A stretch of 64,000 nt of DNA from Rhodoplanes sp963724735. Lineage in GTDB: Bacteria > Pseudomonadota > Alphaproteobacteria > Rhizobiales > Xanthobacteraceae. Made by a program: the position numbers and the translations under genes. Below the pieces are notes generated by a model. The model had not been told where the DNA came from and did not search any database. It saw only the letters and a program-made list of their open reading frames with translations. Below, one piece after another: positions 1 to 8,943 of this stretch (within the stretch, counting starts at the first letter, position 1; every line of letters starts with the position of its first letter). Location of the stretch: the NCBI GenBank assembly GCA_963724735.1, contig CAVRVX010000013.1, positions 62,001 to 126,000 on the forward strand, in the 5' to 3' direction.

Positions 1-53
1 CGCGAGGAAAGGGCCAGCGCGACCGGCAATTCGGGCCCCCCAGGGCATAATTC

Positions 54-1967
54 CTAGACCGTGACCTGCGTGCCGACCTCCACCACCCGCCCGGTCGGTA
101 TCTGGAAATAGCTCGTCGCGTCGTTCGCAATGCCCGTGAGCATGATAAACAACCGGTCCTGCCAGCGCGGCATCTCCGAGCGCGCCGCCGGCTTGAGCAG
201 CCGGCGCGACAGGAAGAATGACGTCGACATGATGTCGAATTGCCAGCCAAGCTTGCGGGCGACGCCCAGCGCACGCGGCACGTTGGGCGACTCCATATAC
301 CCGAACCGAAGCGTCACGCGCGAAAAGGTCTTCCCGATCGGCTCGATCTTCACCCGCTCGTCGGGGGCCACACGCGGGGTGTGCGCCGTCACGACATTGA
401 GGACGACATTGTTCTCGTGCAGCACCTTGTAGTGCTTGAGACTATGCATCAGCGCGGTGGGCGCGCTGGTCGGGTCGGACGTGAGGAACACGGCCGTGCC
501 AGGCACCCGCAGCGGGGGCTTCTTCTCCAACATGGCGATGAGCGTATCGAGCGGCGTCTCAAGCTTTCGCGTCTTTTCAGACAGAAGCTTGGTCCCGTGC
601 TGCCACGTATACATCAAGATTGAAAGCGCGGCGGCGAAAGCGAGCGGCACCCAGCCGCCTTCGACCAGCTTGAGCAGGTTCGCGGCGAGGAAGGTCGTGT
701 CGATGACCAGGAACGGCGCCATCAGTGCCGCGGCGAAAAACGGCGACCATTTCCAGACCTTCCATATCACGATGAACGCCATGCAGGCCGTAACGACCAT
801 CGTGCCGGTGACGGCGATCCCGTAGGCGGAGGCGAGCGCGCTCGACGAACGGAACAGGCCCACCAGAAGGAGCACGCCGATCAGCAGCATCGTATTCACG
901 ATCGGCATGTAGATCTGCCCTTCGTGCTCAGCCGAGGTGTGGCGCACTTCGAGGCGCGGCAGCAACCCGAGTTGGATCGCCTGACGGGCCAGCGAATAGG
1001 CGCCAGTGATCACGGCCTGACTCGCGATCACCGTCGCCATGGTGGCGAGCCCAACCATGGGAAACAGGCTCCAATCCGGGAAAAGGAGAAAAAACGGGCT
1101 CTCGATAGCGTGCGGGTTGGAGAGGACGAGCGAGCCCTGTCCGAGATAATTCAAGGCGAGCGCGGGCAGCACGAGCGTCAGCCAGGCGGTCCGGATCGGC
1201 CTGCGCCCGAAATGGCCGAGATCGGCGTAAAGCGCTTCGGCGCCCGTGACCGCCAGGAACACCGCGCCGAGGGTAATAAAGCCGACAATGCCGTGACTCA
1301 AAAGAAACGATACGCCGTATATCGGATTAAACGCGGCGAGCACCTCCGGATCGGCGAAAAGGTGATGCAATCCGGCAAGCCCGATTACGCCGAACCAGAC
1401 CGCCATGATCGGACCGAACCAGGCCGCGACGCTCGCAGTGCCGCGTGATTGCACGGCGAACAGGAAAACCAGGACCAAAACCGTGAGCGGCACGACATAG
1501 GGGTCGAACGCGGGGGTTGCGATCTTCACGCCTTCGATCGCCGACAGCACGGAGATGGCCGGCGTGATCAGCGCGTCGCCAAAGAACAATGACGCACCGA
1601 TCACGCCGAAATACAGGATGGTCGCACCATGCGCGCTCACGCGGCGCGCGAGCGCCATCAGGGTCAGCGTTCCGCCTTCGCCGTTATTGTCTGCGCGCAG
1701 CAACACGACCACATATTTGCAGGTGACGATCAGGATCAGGGCCCACAAGATCAGCGACAGGACGCCCAATACGGCCTCGCGGCTTACCGAGCCGCCGCCT
1801 GCGGCCACAACCGCCTCGCGAAATGCGTAGAGCGGGCTCGTGCCGATATCGCCGTAAACGACGCCAATGCTGCCGAGCGTGAGCGTCAAGAATTGGTTCT
1901 TGGACACCTCGGCGGGCATTTCAGCGGCCCGCGATATGCCTTCCGCAGAAACAGCGCCATCGCGCAT
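54..1967 (-). CDS. kup: Kup-family potassium uptake transporter
   Basis: Low-affinity K+ (probably K+/H+ symport) transporter of the inner membrane. The 637-residue length is normal for Kup. The N-terminal family signature is visible (LTLGSIGVVYGDIGTSPLYA, about residues 31-50), followed by about 12 hydrophobic segments up to roughly residue 450, then the usual soluble C-terminal domain with VPGTAVFLTSDP and a terminal FQIPTGRVVEVGTQVTV. The start is the ATG at 1967, only 3 bp beyond the stop of a degenerate second Kup copy upstream, so the pair is a tandem duplication. I see nothing missing in this copy, which is probably the functional one. Confidence 0.95.
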   Translation of the reverse strand: MRDGAVSAEGISRAAEMPAEVSKNQFLTLTLGSIGVVYGDIGTSPLYAFREAVVAAGGGSVSREAVLGVLSLILWALILIVTCKYVVVLLRADNNGEGGTLTLMALARRVSAHGATILYFGVIGASLFFGDALITPAISVLSAIEGVKIATPAFDPYVVPLTVLVLVFLFAVQSRGTASVAAWFGPIMAVWFGVIGLAGLHHLFADPEVLAAFNPIYGVSFLLSHGIVGFITLGAVFLAVTGAEALYADLGHFGRRPIRTAWLTLVLPALALNYLGQGSLVLSNPHAIESPFFLLFPDWSLFPMVGLATMATVIASQAVITGAYSLARQAIQLGLLPRLEVRHTSAEHEGQIYMPIVNTMLLIGVLLLVGLFRSSSALASAYGIAVTGTMVVTACMAFIVIWKVWKWSPFFAAALMAPFLVIDTTFLAANLLKLVEGGWVPLAFAAALSILMYTWQHGTKLLSEKTRKLETPLDTLIAMLEKKPPLRVPGTAVFLTSDPTSAPTALMHSLKHYKVLHENNVVLNVVTAHTPRVAPDERVKIEPIGKTFSRVTLRFGYMESPNVPRALGVARKLGWQFDIMSTSFFLSRRLLKPAARSEMPRWQDRLFIMLTGIANDATSYFQIPTGRVVEVGTQVTV

Positions 1968-1969
1968 CG

Positions 1970-2479
1970 CTACACCGTAACCTGGGTCCCGACCTCGACA
2001 ACGCGCCCGGTCGGTATCTGGAAAAAGACGGTTGCGCCTTTCGCGGACTTCGCCAACCGAATGGAGCGCTTGTCTTGCCAGCGTGGCATGCCCGACGAGT
2101 CCGGTTCGCTGGTCAGAAAGATTGCAGTTCCCGGCGCCACATGCGGGAGCGTCCTAATGCGGCTGTTGACGGGCATTCCGAGTGGAATTTCGAGATGGCG
2201 GGTCTTGGCGCCGAGCAACCGCGTGCCCCGCTGCCAAGCGAACATCATAAGGACGGTCGTTCCTCCGAACAACAGCGGCGCCCCTGCGCCTTTGGCCTCG
2301 CGCGTGATCGAAAAGGCTCCGGTGATCACTGCCTGACACGCAATGACGGTCGTTGCGGCATCGCCATATAAGACGCCGATGCTACCGAGCGTGAGACCAA
2401 TAAAACGTCGGCTCGCCGAAGGAGGCGGATTGTCCGCGACCGTCACCTCGGGTCCCAGTGAGGCAGCACGGTGATCCAT
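1970..2479 (-). pseudogene. Shrunken Kup paralogue with several in-frame internal deletions
   Basis: About 169 codons of open frame made only of Kup pieces in the correct order. An N-terminal LTLGSIGVLYGD is joined directly to a mid-protein segment (TVIACQAVITGAFSITREA). This is followed by a piece resembling the last membrane span and start of the cytosolic domain (WQRGTRLLGAKTRHLEIPL), then PGTAIFLTSEPD, then the normal C-terminus ending GRVVEVGTQVTV. Compared with the adjacent full-length kup, some 450 residues are missing in three blocks, yet the frame stays open. The first ATG giving Kup-like context is at 2479; the frame is open further upstream without similarity. It cannot form the Kup pore, so I call it a pseudogene, although a short membrane peptide could still be made. 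Confidence 0.8.
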
Positions 2480-2745
2480 CGAACGAGCCGAATGTTTGTG
2501 CGGCGCGGCGTGGCCGGGCTTATACCATCGCGAGCGAGGAAGCGTGAGGCCCAATCTTCTCAGCCGCAGCGCACAGTCGAGAGATTGGACATGGGCGCAG
2601 ACGATCGCGAGACAAGCTTTCGGCACGATTTTCTTTGCGCCGGCGCGCCTCCGCCGCTCGGCTTTCGAGGCGCGTGGGATTGGGCTAACAGAGAAACCGC
2701 GGTCGCCGTGCTCGACGATCGTTCTTGCGAAACGGGACCGTGCCG

Positions 2746-3390
2746 ATGCCTGAATACCAGCTCTACTGCTTCGCCCAATCCGGAAATGCCTATCGCGTCG
2801 CGTTGATGCTGAACCTGATCGGCGCCGACTGGCGTCCGATTTTCGTCGACTACTTCGACAAGGTTGAACCGCGCACGCCCGAATACCGCGCGAAGGTCAA
2901 TGAAATGGGCGAGGTTCCGGTGCTCGCGCACGGGGAACGGAAGCTCAGCCAATCTGCGGTCTGCCTGACCTACCTCGCGGCGCGCTTCGGCAAATTCCAG
3001 CCACAGGGCGAAGACGAGCGGCTCGAAGCACTGCGCTGGATCATTTTCGACAATCAGAAGGTGGGCGGATTTCTCGGGCCGTATCGATACCTGAGAAGCC
3101 TCGCGCCGACGCCGGGCGACCCTGCGATTCTTGCATTCCTCAAAGGACGCCTCGACACCTCGCTTGCGATCGTCGACAAGCGGCTTGCCGCGCATCCCTT
3201 CATCCTCGGCGACCGGCCGACGATCGCCGACGTGTCGATGTGCGGCTACATGTATTATCCCGCGGAGGAATTCGGATTCGATCTCCGCGCGGCCTACGCC
3301 AATATCAACGCTTGGCTCGATCGCCTCCAGGCGCTGCCGGGCTGGAAGCACCCCTACGACCTTATGCCCGGACATCCGATCCGCCGCTGA
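2746..3390 (+). CDS. Glutathione S-transferase family protein
   Basis: A 214-residue cytosolic GST-fold protein. Residues 1-85 look like the thioredoxin-like glutathione-binding domain (early CFAQSGNAYRV segment, then the cis-Pro loop EVPVLAHGE and the SQSAVCLTYLA motif). Residues 95-210 form the helical domain, with the N-capping motif PTIADVSMCG and a final W..R...LPGW. I chose the ATG at 2746 because the reading starts with the domain (MPEYQLYCF); a TTG 21 bp upstream is also in frame. It is divergent from the Kup remnant and convergent with purQ. The substrate is unknown; the family includes detoxifying enzymes and chaperone-like members. Confidence 0.85.
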   Translation: MPEYQLYCFAQSGNAYRVALMLNLIGADWRPIFVDYFDKVEPRTPEYRAKVNEMGEVPVLAHGERKLSQSAVCLTYLAARFGKFQPQGEDERLEALRWIIFDNQKVGGFLGPYRYLRSLAPTPGDPAILAFLKGRLDTSLAIVDKRLAAHPFILGDRPTIADVSMCGYMYYPAEEFGFDLRAAYANINAWLDRLQALPGWKHPYDLMPGHPIRR

Positions 3391-3418
3391 GGGCCTTTTG
3401 TCGCCTCCGGCGGCCGCG

Positions 3419-4123
3419 TCAACCGCTCCCACCGTCCAGATGCCGGACGAGCCCGGCAAACAGGCCGCGGCCGTCGGTGCAGCCCATGGCCGCTTCGACG
3501 TGATTCTCCGGGTGCGGCATCATGCCGAGCACGTTGCCGCGCTCGTTGAGAATGCCGGCGATGGCGTAGATCGAGCCGTTGACGTTCCACTCCGGGGTGA
3601 GCACGCCGTCGGGCGAGACATAGCGGAAGACGATGCGCCCCTCGCCTTCGAGCCGCGCGATCGTCTCGGGGTCGGCGACGTAATTGCCTTCGCCATGCGC
3701 GACCGGCGCGCGGATCACCTGCCCTGCATTGTAGCCCTGGGTGAACGGCGTGTCGGAGCGTTCGACCCGAAGAAAGGCGTCATGGCAAATGAATTTCAGC
3801 CCGGCATTGCGCATGAGCGCTCCGGGCAAGAGCCCCGATTCGCAGAGAATTTGAAACCCGTTGCAGACGCCCAGCACGAGCCCGCCCCGGTCGGCGAAGG
3901 CGCGCACCGCATCCATGATGGGCGCCCGCGCAGCGATCGCGCCACAGCGCAGGTAATCGCCATAGGAAAATCCGCCCGGGACCACGACCAGATCGATGTC
4001 GGCCGGCAGCTCGGCGTCCGCGTGCCAGACCATCGCTGGAGCACGGCCAGACGCGAGCGTCAGCGCGCGCGCCATGTCGCGTTCGCGATTGATGCCGGGA
4101 AAGACGAGGACGGCGGCGTTCAT
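3419..4123 (-). CDS. purQ: Phosphoribosylformylglycinamidine synthase, glutaminase subunit PurQ
   Basis: Glutaminase subunit of the three-part FGAM synthase (PurS/PurQ/PurL), step 4 of de novo purine synthesis. It releases ammonia from glutamine for PurL. The 234 residues form a class I amidotransferase: nucleophile Cys87 in GVCNGFQ, oxyanion region PGGFSYGDYLRCGA, and His/Glu in MPHPENHVE near the C-terminus. It lies downstream of purS in the same direction. purL, which often follows in rhizobia, is not here; a convergent GST gene lies next instead, so purL must be elsewhere. Confidence 0.96.
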   Translation of the reverse strand: MNAAVLVFPGINRERDMARALTLASGRAPAMVWHADAELPADIDLVVVPGGFSYGDYLRCGAIAARAPIMDAVRAFADRGGLVLGVCNGFQILCESGLLPGALMRNAGLKFICHDAFLRVERSDTPFTQGYNAGQVIRAPVAHGEGNYVADPETIARLEGEGRIVFRYVSPDGVLTPEWNVNGSIYAIAGILNERGNVLGMMPHPENHVEAAMGCTDGRGLFAGLVRHLDGGSG

Positions 4124-4184
4124 GGGATAATGGGTTCAATCACTCATGCACGAACAGGGCGACGGACGCTGCGAGGCGGGACGG

Positions 4185-4427
4185 TCAGGGCGCGATCTCG
4201 ACCTGGTAATTTTCGATCACGGTATTGGCGAGGAGCCGGTCGGCCGCCTCCTTCAGCGCGGCCTCGGCGCGCGCGCGATCATCGCCCGCGAGCTCGATGT
4301 CGAATACCTTGCCTTGGCGCACGCTGGCGACGCCTTCGACGCCGAGCGACTTCAGCGCGCCCTCGATCGCCTTGCCTTGCGGATCGAGGATGCCGGATTT
4401 CAAGGTCACGAAAACGCGCGCTTTCAT
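4185..4427 (-). CDS. purS: Phosphoribosylformylglycinamidine synthase small subunit PurS
   Basis: An 80-residue PurS, the structural subunit that links PurQ to PurL and forms the ammonia channel. It shows the family start MKARVFVTLKSGILDPQG, the central LGVEGVASVRQGKVFDIEL and the end ANTVIENYQVE. The frame is open 48 bp further upstream, but the ATG at 4427 gives the canonical start and length. It is followed after 61 bp by purQ. On the upstream side a Uma2-family gene separates it from purC, an arrangement that breaks the usual purC-purS-purQ run. Confidence 0.95.
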   Translation of the reverse strand: MKARVFVTLKSGILDPQGKAIEGALKSLGVEGVASVRQGKVFDIELAGDDRARAEAALKEAADRLLANTVIENYQVEIAP

Positions 4428-4526
4428 CGACGGCCTCTTGAACGGCAACGGGGGCACCCCGCCCCCGCGTATCACCCTTTTTTGCCGGCCTCAATGCGAG
4501 GACGAACATCTTCACCGTCGAATTCG

Positions 4527-5105
4527 TCACGCAAGCCCGGTGTCGCGATAGATTTCCGCGAGCGGCAAAATGACGCCGAGCGCCGGGAATTCGATCGTAT
4601 CATCGAGAGACCGCAGCCGCTGCTCGGCGAAACTTGCATCACGCGCGAACGCCACGACCTCGACCGCATCCTGCGCGATCACCACATAGTGGCTGAGCGA
4701 CGGCATCGACGTGTAAGCCGCGCGCTTCCAGCGCAGGTCGCGGTCCGCGGTTGACGGCGAGAGCACCTCGAAGGCGACGATAAGGTCCTGGCGATCGCGG
4801 CTTGAAAGGTCCACGTGGGACGACATCTTGGGTACGACCATCACGTCGGGCTCGGGACGTTTCGTATCCGACACGCGGACGCCGATCCCGGGCATTGCGC
4901 GCCACGGAGCGGCGGCGGCGCGCTCGTTTGCGCCGAGCGCGAATATCAGGTTTGCGATGATGAGATGATGTGTACCGCTCGGCGACGCGTGCAAGACCGG
5001 CTCCCCGTCGATCAGCTCCCACTTCTCCTCGTCCGGACGGGTGTCCGTGAAGGCGTAGAACTCATCGATTGTCATCGGCCCGGTTTTGACGGTGGGAACA
5101 CCCAT
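4527..5105 (-). CDS. Uma2 family (DUF820) putative PD-(D/E)XK endonuclease
   Basis: A 192-residue protein with the DUF820/Uma2 layout: MTIDEFYAFTD, then EKWELIDGEPV, a central SDTKRPEPDVMVV with the family D, then LIVAFEVLSPSTADRDLRWKR (strand-E-V-LS-ST-x-D..K pattern) and a C-terminal LPLAEIY. These residues resemble the metal site of the PD-(D/E)XK nuclease fold; the cellular role of the family is not established. It sits between purS and purC, co-directional with both and with short gaps. It may be co-transcribed, but it has no known link with purine synthesis and is probably a later insertion. Confidence 0.85.
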   Translation of the reverse strand: MGVPTVKTGPMTIDEFYAFTDTRPDEEKWELIDGEPVLHASPSGTHHLIIANLIFALGANERAAAAPWRAMPGIGVRVSDTKRPEPDVMVVPKMSSHVDLSSRDRQDLIVAFEVLSPSTADRDLRWKRAAYTSMPSLSHYVVIAQDAVEVVAFARDASFAEQRLRSLDDTIEFPALGVILPLAEIYRDTGLA

Positions 5106-5139
5106 GGCGCCCGCCTCCAGTGCATGCGCCCCCGCTTGG

Positions 5140-5904
5140 CTACCCTTTCACCAGAATCGGGCCCGAGCCCTGCGGCCGTTCGTTCTCGCTCATGATGCCG
5201 AGCCGGCGCGCCACTTCGGTGTAGGCCTCGAGCAATCCGCCGAGGTCGCGGCGGAAACGGTCCTTGTCGAGCTTCTCGTTCGACTTGACGTCCCACAGCC
5301 GGCATGAATCGGGAGAAATCTCGTCAGCGACGACGATCCGCATCATGTCGTTTTCCCACAGACGGCCGCATTCCATCTTGAAGTCGACCAGCCGAATGCC
5401 GACGCCGAGAAACAGCCCGCAAAGGAAGTCGTTGACGCGGATCGCGAGCGCCATCACGTCGTCGATCTCCTGCGGCGTCGCCCAGCCGAACGCGGTGATG
5501 TGCTCCTCCGCGACCATCGGGTCGCCGAGCGCGTCGTTCTTGTAATAGAACTCGATGATCGAGCGCGGCAGCTGAGTGCCCTCCTCGATTCCGAGCCGTT
5601 GCGACAGCGATCCTGCGGCGACGTTGCGAACCACCACTTCGAGCGGGATGATCTCGACCTCGCGGATCAGCTGTTCGCGCATATTGAGCCGACGAATGAA
5701 ATGAGTCGGCACGCCGATATCGTTCAGGTGCTGGAAGAGGTACTCGGAGATGCGGTTGTTGAGGACCCCCTTGCCTTCGATCACCTGGTGCTTCTTGGCA
5801 TTGAACGCGGTGGCGTCGTCCTTGAAATGCTGGATCAGCGTTCCAGGCTCGGGGCCCTCGTAGAGGACCTTCGCCTTGCCTTCGTAAATGCGGCGACGGC
5901 GGCT
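5140..5904 (-). CDS. purC: SAICAR synthase PurC
   Basis: Phosphoribosylaminoimidazole-succinocarboxamide synthase; ATP-dependent joining of aspartate to CAIR in purine synthesis. 254 residues, normal for the bacterial single-domain enzyme. Motifs: IYEGKAKVLYEGPEPGTLI at the N-terminus, FKDDATAFNAKK, the EVVVRNVAAGSL signature, LVDFKMECGR, and VVADEISPDSCRLWD. The start is taken as the ATG at 5904 (MSRRRRIYEGKAK); an in-frame ATG 33 bp upstream would add residues not typical of the family. It is the first gene of the purC/purS/purQ group and is divergent from the DUF1476 gene. Confidence 0.95.
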   Translation of the reverse strand, partial: SRRRRIYEGKAKVLYEGPEPGTLIQHFKDDATAFNAKKHQVIEGKGVLNNRISEYLFQHLNDIGVPTHFIRRLNMREQLIREVEIIPLEVVVRNVAAGSLSQRLGIEEGTQLPRSIIEFYYKNDALGDPMVAEEHITAFGWATPQEIDDVMALAIRVNDFLCGLFLGVGIRLVDFKMECGRLWENDMMRIVVADEISPDSCRLWDVKSNEKLDKDRFRRDLGGLLEAYTEVARRLGIMSENERPQGSGPILVKG

Positions 5905-6194
5905 CATGGGAGTGTACCGTGGCTTGAGGAAATCCATGTGGTGCCGTGGCTCCGAGTTCGGGTTTCAAGGCCGGCGGCGACGTCGAGCAGACGGATCCGA
6001 ACTCGCCTGCTGCGACGACAAAACTAGCCGAAGGTCGGGGCAAGCACAATTGACATAGACCTGTCGCGCAGGCCGTGCAATGAGGACGTGACCAAGGGCT
6101 AGACCGCCCTTGACCTCCGGTCGCCAATATGCAAGGCGCGAAGGCGAATGCGCCGACAATTTTTACACACGAATCCGAGTGACGGGGTTTCGAT

Positions 6195-6518
6195 ATGGAC
6201 AGTTTCGACAAGCGCAAGGAAGGTTTTGAAAAGAAGTTCGCCCACGACGAAGAACTGCGCTTCAAGGCGACTGCGCGCCGCAACCGCCTGCTTGGCCTGT
6301 GGGCGGCGGAAAAGCTCGGGCTCAGCGGCGCCGCGGCCGAGGCCTATGCCAAAGAGGTGGTCGTGGCCGACTTGGAGGAAGCGGGCGACCACGACGTTTT
6401 CAAGAAAGTGCGAAAGGACTTCGACGCGAAGGGCGTGCCCCAGTCCGACCACCAGATTCGCCGGACCATGGAAGAGCTGATGGCCCGCGCGATCGAGGAG
6501 GTCAAAACGGCGAAATAG
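6195..6518 (+). CDS. DUF1476 protein, F1-ATPase inhibitor zeta-subunit type
   Basis: A 107-residue all-alpha cytosolic protein beginning MDSFDKRKEGFEKKFAHDEE and continuing with LLGLWAAEKLGLSG and KEVVVADLEEAG. This is the DUF1476 family, whose Paracoccus member is the zeta subunit that blocks the hydrolytic rotation of the alphaproteobacterial F1Fo-ATPase through its N-terminal region. The N-terminal segment here is intact. The gene is divergent from purC, the same neighbourhood as in many rhizobia. That it inhibits ATPase in this organism is inferred from the family. Confidence 0.9.
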   Translation: MDSFDKRKEGFEKKFAHDEELRFKATARRNRLLGLWAAEKLGLSGAAAEAYAKEVVVADLEEAGDHDVFKKVRKDFDAKGVPQSDHQIRRTMEELMARAIEEVKTAK

Positions 6519-6626
6519 CCGGTGGTCGCGTCACGCCGGCGCCGATACGAAGGTCGGCCTGCGCGAAAACCGCCGCCGTTTCGCCGCCGCGCACACTGTC
6601 GGTTAAGCGCGCGTGAGGCGACGCGT

Positions 6627-7406
6627 TCAGCAGGCAACCTGGCCGCAGCGCGCCCAGTTCACCTTTTGCTTGAGCGTGTCCAGGCCGACGGCGCCGATCA
6701 CCACGTCATTGCCGACCACGTAGCTCGGCGTGCCGTTGAGGCCGAGCGCTTCGGCGAGCTTCATGTTCTCCGCGATCGTCCCCTTGACTTCATCGCTCGC
6801 CATGTCGCGTTCGAGGCGTGCGACGTCGAGCCCGACCTCTTTGGCGACGGCGAGCGCGCGCGCCTTGTCCACCGGCCCGCGGCTCGCCAACAGCTTCTGG
6901 TGCAGATCGAAATATTTCTTGCCGCCCCTGTCCTGCATATTGGCGGCGATCGCGACCCGCGCCGCCTCGACCGAGCCTTCGCCCAGCACCGGGAATTCCT
7001 TGAGGATGACCTTCAGCTTCGAATCGTCCTTTATCAGGTCTTGCAGGTCGGCGAGCGCGCGCTTGCAGAAGCCGCAATTGTAGTCGAAGAACTCAATCAG
7101 CGTGACGTCGCCCTTGGAATTGCCGACCACCGCATGGCGCGGCGATTCGAACAGGAGGGCGGCGTTGCTCTTTACGGCCGCCCTGGCCTTATCCGCTTCC
7201 GCGGCCGACTGGCGCTTTTCGAGCTCGACCATCACGTCCTGCAGCACCTCGGGATTGCGCAGCAGGTAGTTGCGGATGATACCTTCGATTTCAGAGCGCT
7301 GTTCCGCCGAGAAGCCTTGCGCCCGGCCTGCGCCCACGCCGCCGACGAGGAGGAATGCCGCAAACGCGGACGCAAGGGCGGCGAGAAGCAGGCGGCGGAA
7401 CTGCAT
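6627..7406 (-). CDS. Periplasmic DsbA-family thiol oxidoreductase
   Basis: 259 residues. A signal peptide (MQFRRLLLAALASAFAAFLL, cleavage near AQG at about residue 31) is followed by a short helical region (IRNYLLRNPEVLQDVM, residues 45-60) typical of the N-terminal oligomerisation part of ScsC/Com1-like proteins. A thioredoxin fold follows with the redox pair Cys111-Gly-Phe-Cys114 and a cis-proline loop GTPSYVVG. A further cysteine pair lies at the extreme C-terminus (ARCGQVAC). It acts in disulfide formation or isomerisation in the periplasm. It lies 15 bp downstream of the M48 protease gene on the same strand, so the two are probably co-transcribed and both act on envelope proteins. Confidence 0.88.
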   Translation of the reverse strand: MQFRRLLLAALASAFAAFLLVGGVGAGRAQGFSAEQRSEIEGIIRNYLLRNPEVLQDVMVELEKRQSAAEADKARAAVKSNAALLFESPRHAVVGNSKGDVTLIEFFDYNCGFCKRALADLQDLIKDDSKLKVILKEFPVLGEGSVEAARVAIAANMQDRGGKKYFDLHQKLLASRGPVDKARALAVAKEVGLDVARLERDMASDEVKGTIAENMKLAEALGLNGTPSYVVGNDVVIGAVGLDTLKQKVNWARCGQVAC

Positions 7407-7421
7407 GCGGTCGGTCCTCGG

Positions 7422-8852
7422 TTAGCGGCCGGCGCGGAGTGCGGCAGCCGGTGGTCGGTAGCTTGCGATGTCGTCCGCCTTGACCCAGCCGGGCGAGCCG
7501 ACAGGGAAGCGGTCCTTGGCGCGGGCGGCAAGCTGACGCGCCGTCCTGAGGTCGCCGCGCGCGAACGCGGCCTGCGCGGAGGCGAGATCGGCCTGGGCGT
7601 AATCCCCTTTGCGGCCATACGCCATCGCGAGTTGAGCGTAGCCGTCGGCGATATCCGGATCGGACGCGACGGCTTGGCGCAAATAGGCGATCGCCTCATC
7701 GGCGAGCTTCGGATCCTTCGTCGCGATCAGCGCCTGCGCGAGCATCACCTGAATCAGCAAGGGGTTTGGCGCCGTCGTGGCGGCCCGGCGCAACGGCGCA
7801 GCCGCTTCCGTCGGGCGGCCTGATTCGAGCAGGGCCTGCCCCTTCAACTCGTGGAAATACGGATTGTTCGGCTGGGCTTCGAGCAACGAATCGATTTGGC
7901 CGAGCGCCGAGCGCAAGTCGGCATGCCGGTAGGTCGCGATTGCGCGCGCATAACGGGCGGGAAGACTTTGGTCGCTCGGGCTGTAGCGGCGGGCAATGGT
8001 GCCTGGCCCATCGAGAAAACCGTAAAGCTTGGCCCGCATCAAGTCGTGGCGGAGCTGCAGTTCGGGCGCGTCCTTCTTGTCCCAGTATTGCGTCTTGGCG
8101 ATCACGGCGAGCGCCGAGAGGCGCTCGGACGCAAGCGGATGCGATAGATAATACGGGTCGGCGCCGCGCGCCGCGAAGAGCTGCTGGTCCGCCATGCGCT
8201 TGAACGTGTCATACATGCCTTTGGCGGACTGCCCGCTCGCGGTCAGGAACTTGACGCCGGCGCGGTCGGCCTGGTCTTCGTGCTGCCGCTGATAAGCAAG
8301 CAGCGTGCGTTGCAGGACCGTCTGCGGCGCGGTCAGCGCAACCGCCGCAGGATCGCCGCCGACGCTGGTGCCCGCGCGCGAGGCGGCTATGGTCGCGCCG
8401 ATGCCGAGCAGCACCGCAAGGATCGAGATGGTCTGCGCGTTGGCGAGCTCGGTCCTCAATTTGCTCAGATGGCCGCCGGCGATGTGGCCGGTTTCGTGCG
8501 CCAGCACGCCGATCAGCTGGTTCGGCGTCGTCAATTCAAGCAACGCTCCGGCATTGACGAAAATGCGATGGCCATCCATCACGAAGGCGTTGAACGAGCG
8601 ATCATTGATGATGACGACGCGGACATTTTGCTGCGCCAGTCCGGCCACGCGTAAGATCGGCTGAGTGTAATCGCGCAGGAGCTGTTCGATCTCCGCATCG
8701 CGGATGATCGGGAGCCCTCCACCGCCGCGCGATTGCGCCTGCGCGGGCGCACTCGGCCCCGCCAGCGCGACCGCGCAGGCCACCATCGCAGCCACGGCGC
8801 GAAACGCGTGGTTCCTGAGCTTGCGCTTGACAGGTTGGTGTGCTGCGCTCAT
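7422..8852 (-). CDS. M48 family metalloprotease with C-terminal TPR-like repeats (BepA-like)
   Basis: A 476-residue exported zinc metalloprotease. After a signal peptide (hydrophobic segment about residues 17-40, ending AQAQ), the M48 domain carries the zinc site HETGH at residues 119-123 in VLAHETGHIAGGH, with the third ligand region LYHQ-like in LAYQRQHEDQADRAG. The C-terminal half contains helical repeats (about residues 300-450, e.g. ELKGQALLESGRPTEAAAPL) as in BepA, which assists outer-membrane protein assembly and degrades misfolded ones. The start is the ATG at 8852 (MSAAHQPVKRKL); the frame extends upstream without a signal peptide. It pairs with the downstream DsbA-like gene. Confidence 0.9.
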   Translation of the reverse strand: MSAAHQPVKRKLRNHAFRAVAAMVACAVALAGPSAPAQAQSRGGGGLPIIRDAEIEQLLRDYTQPILRVAGLAQQNVRVVIINDRSFNAFVMDGHRIFVNAGALLELTTPNQLIGVLAHETGHIAGGHLSKLRTELANAQTISILAVLLGIGATIAASRAGTSVGGDPAAVALTAPQTVLQRTLLAYQRQHEDQADRAGVKFLTASGQSAKGMYDTFKRMADQQLFAARGADPYYLSHPLASERLSALAVIAKTQYWDKKDAPELQLRHDLMRAKLYGFLDGPGTIARRYSPSDQSLPARYARAIATYRHADLRSALGQIDSLLEAQPNNPYFHELKGQALLESGRPTEAAAPLRRAATTAPNPLLIQVMLAQALIATKDPKLADEAIAYLRQAVASDPDIADGYAQLAMAYGRKGDYAQADLASAQAAFARGDLRTARQLAARAKDRFPVGSPGWVKADDIASYRPPAAALRAGR

Positions 8853-8943
8853 TCGAATTGACGAGTTAGTTCGGCTGGCGGCGGCCCCCATGGAGGCGAT
8901 TCGGCGAAGTCAACGCACCGCCCGGACGCTTCATTGGTCAAAA

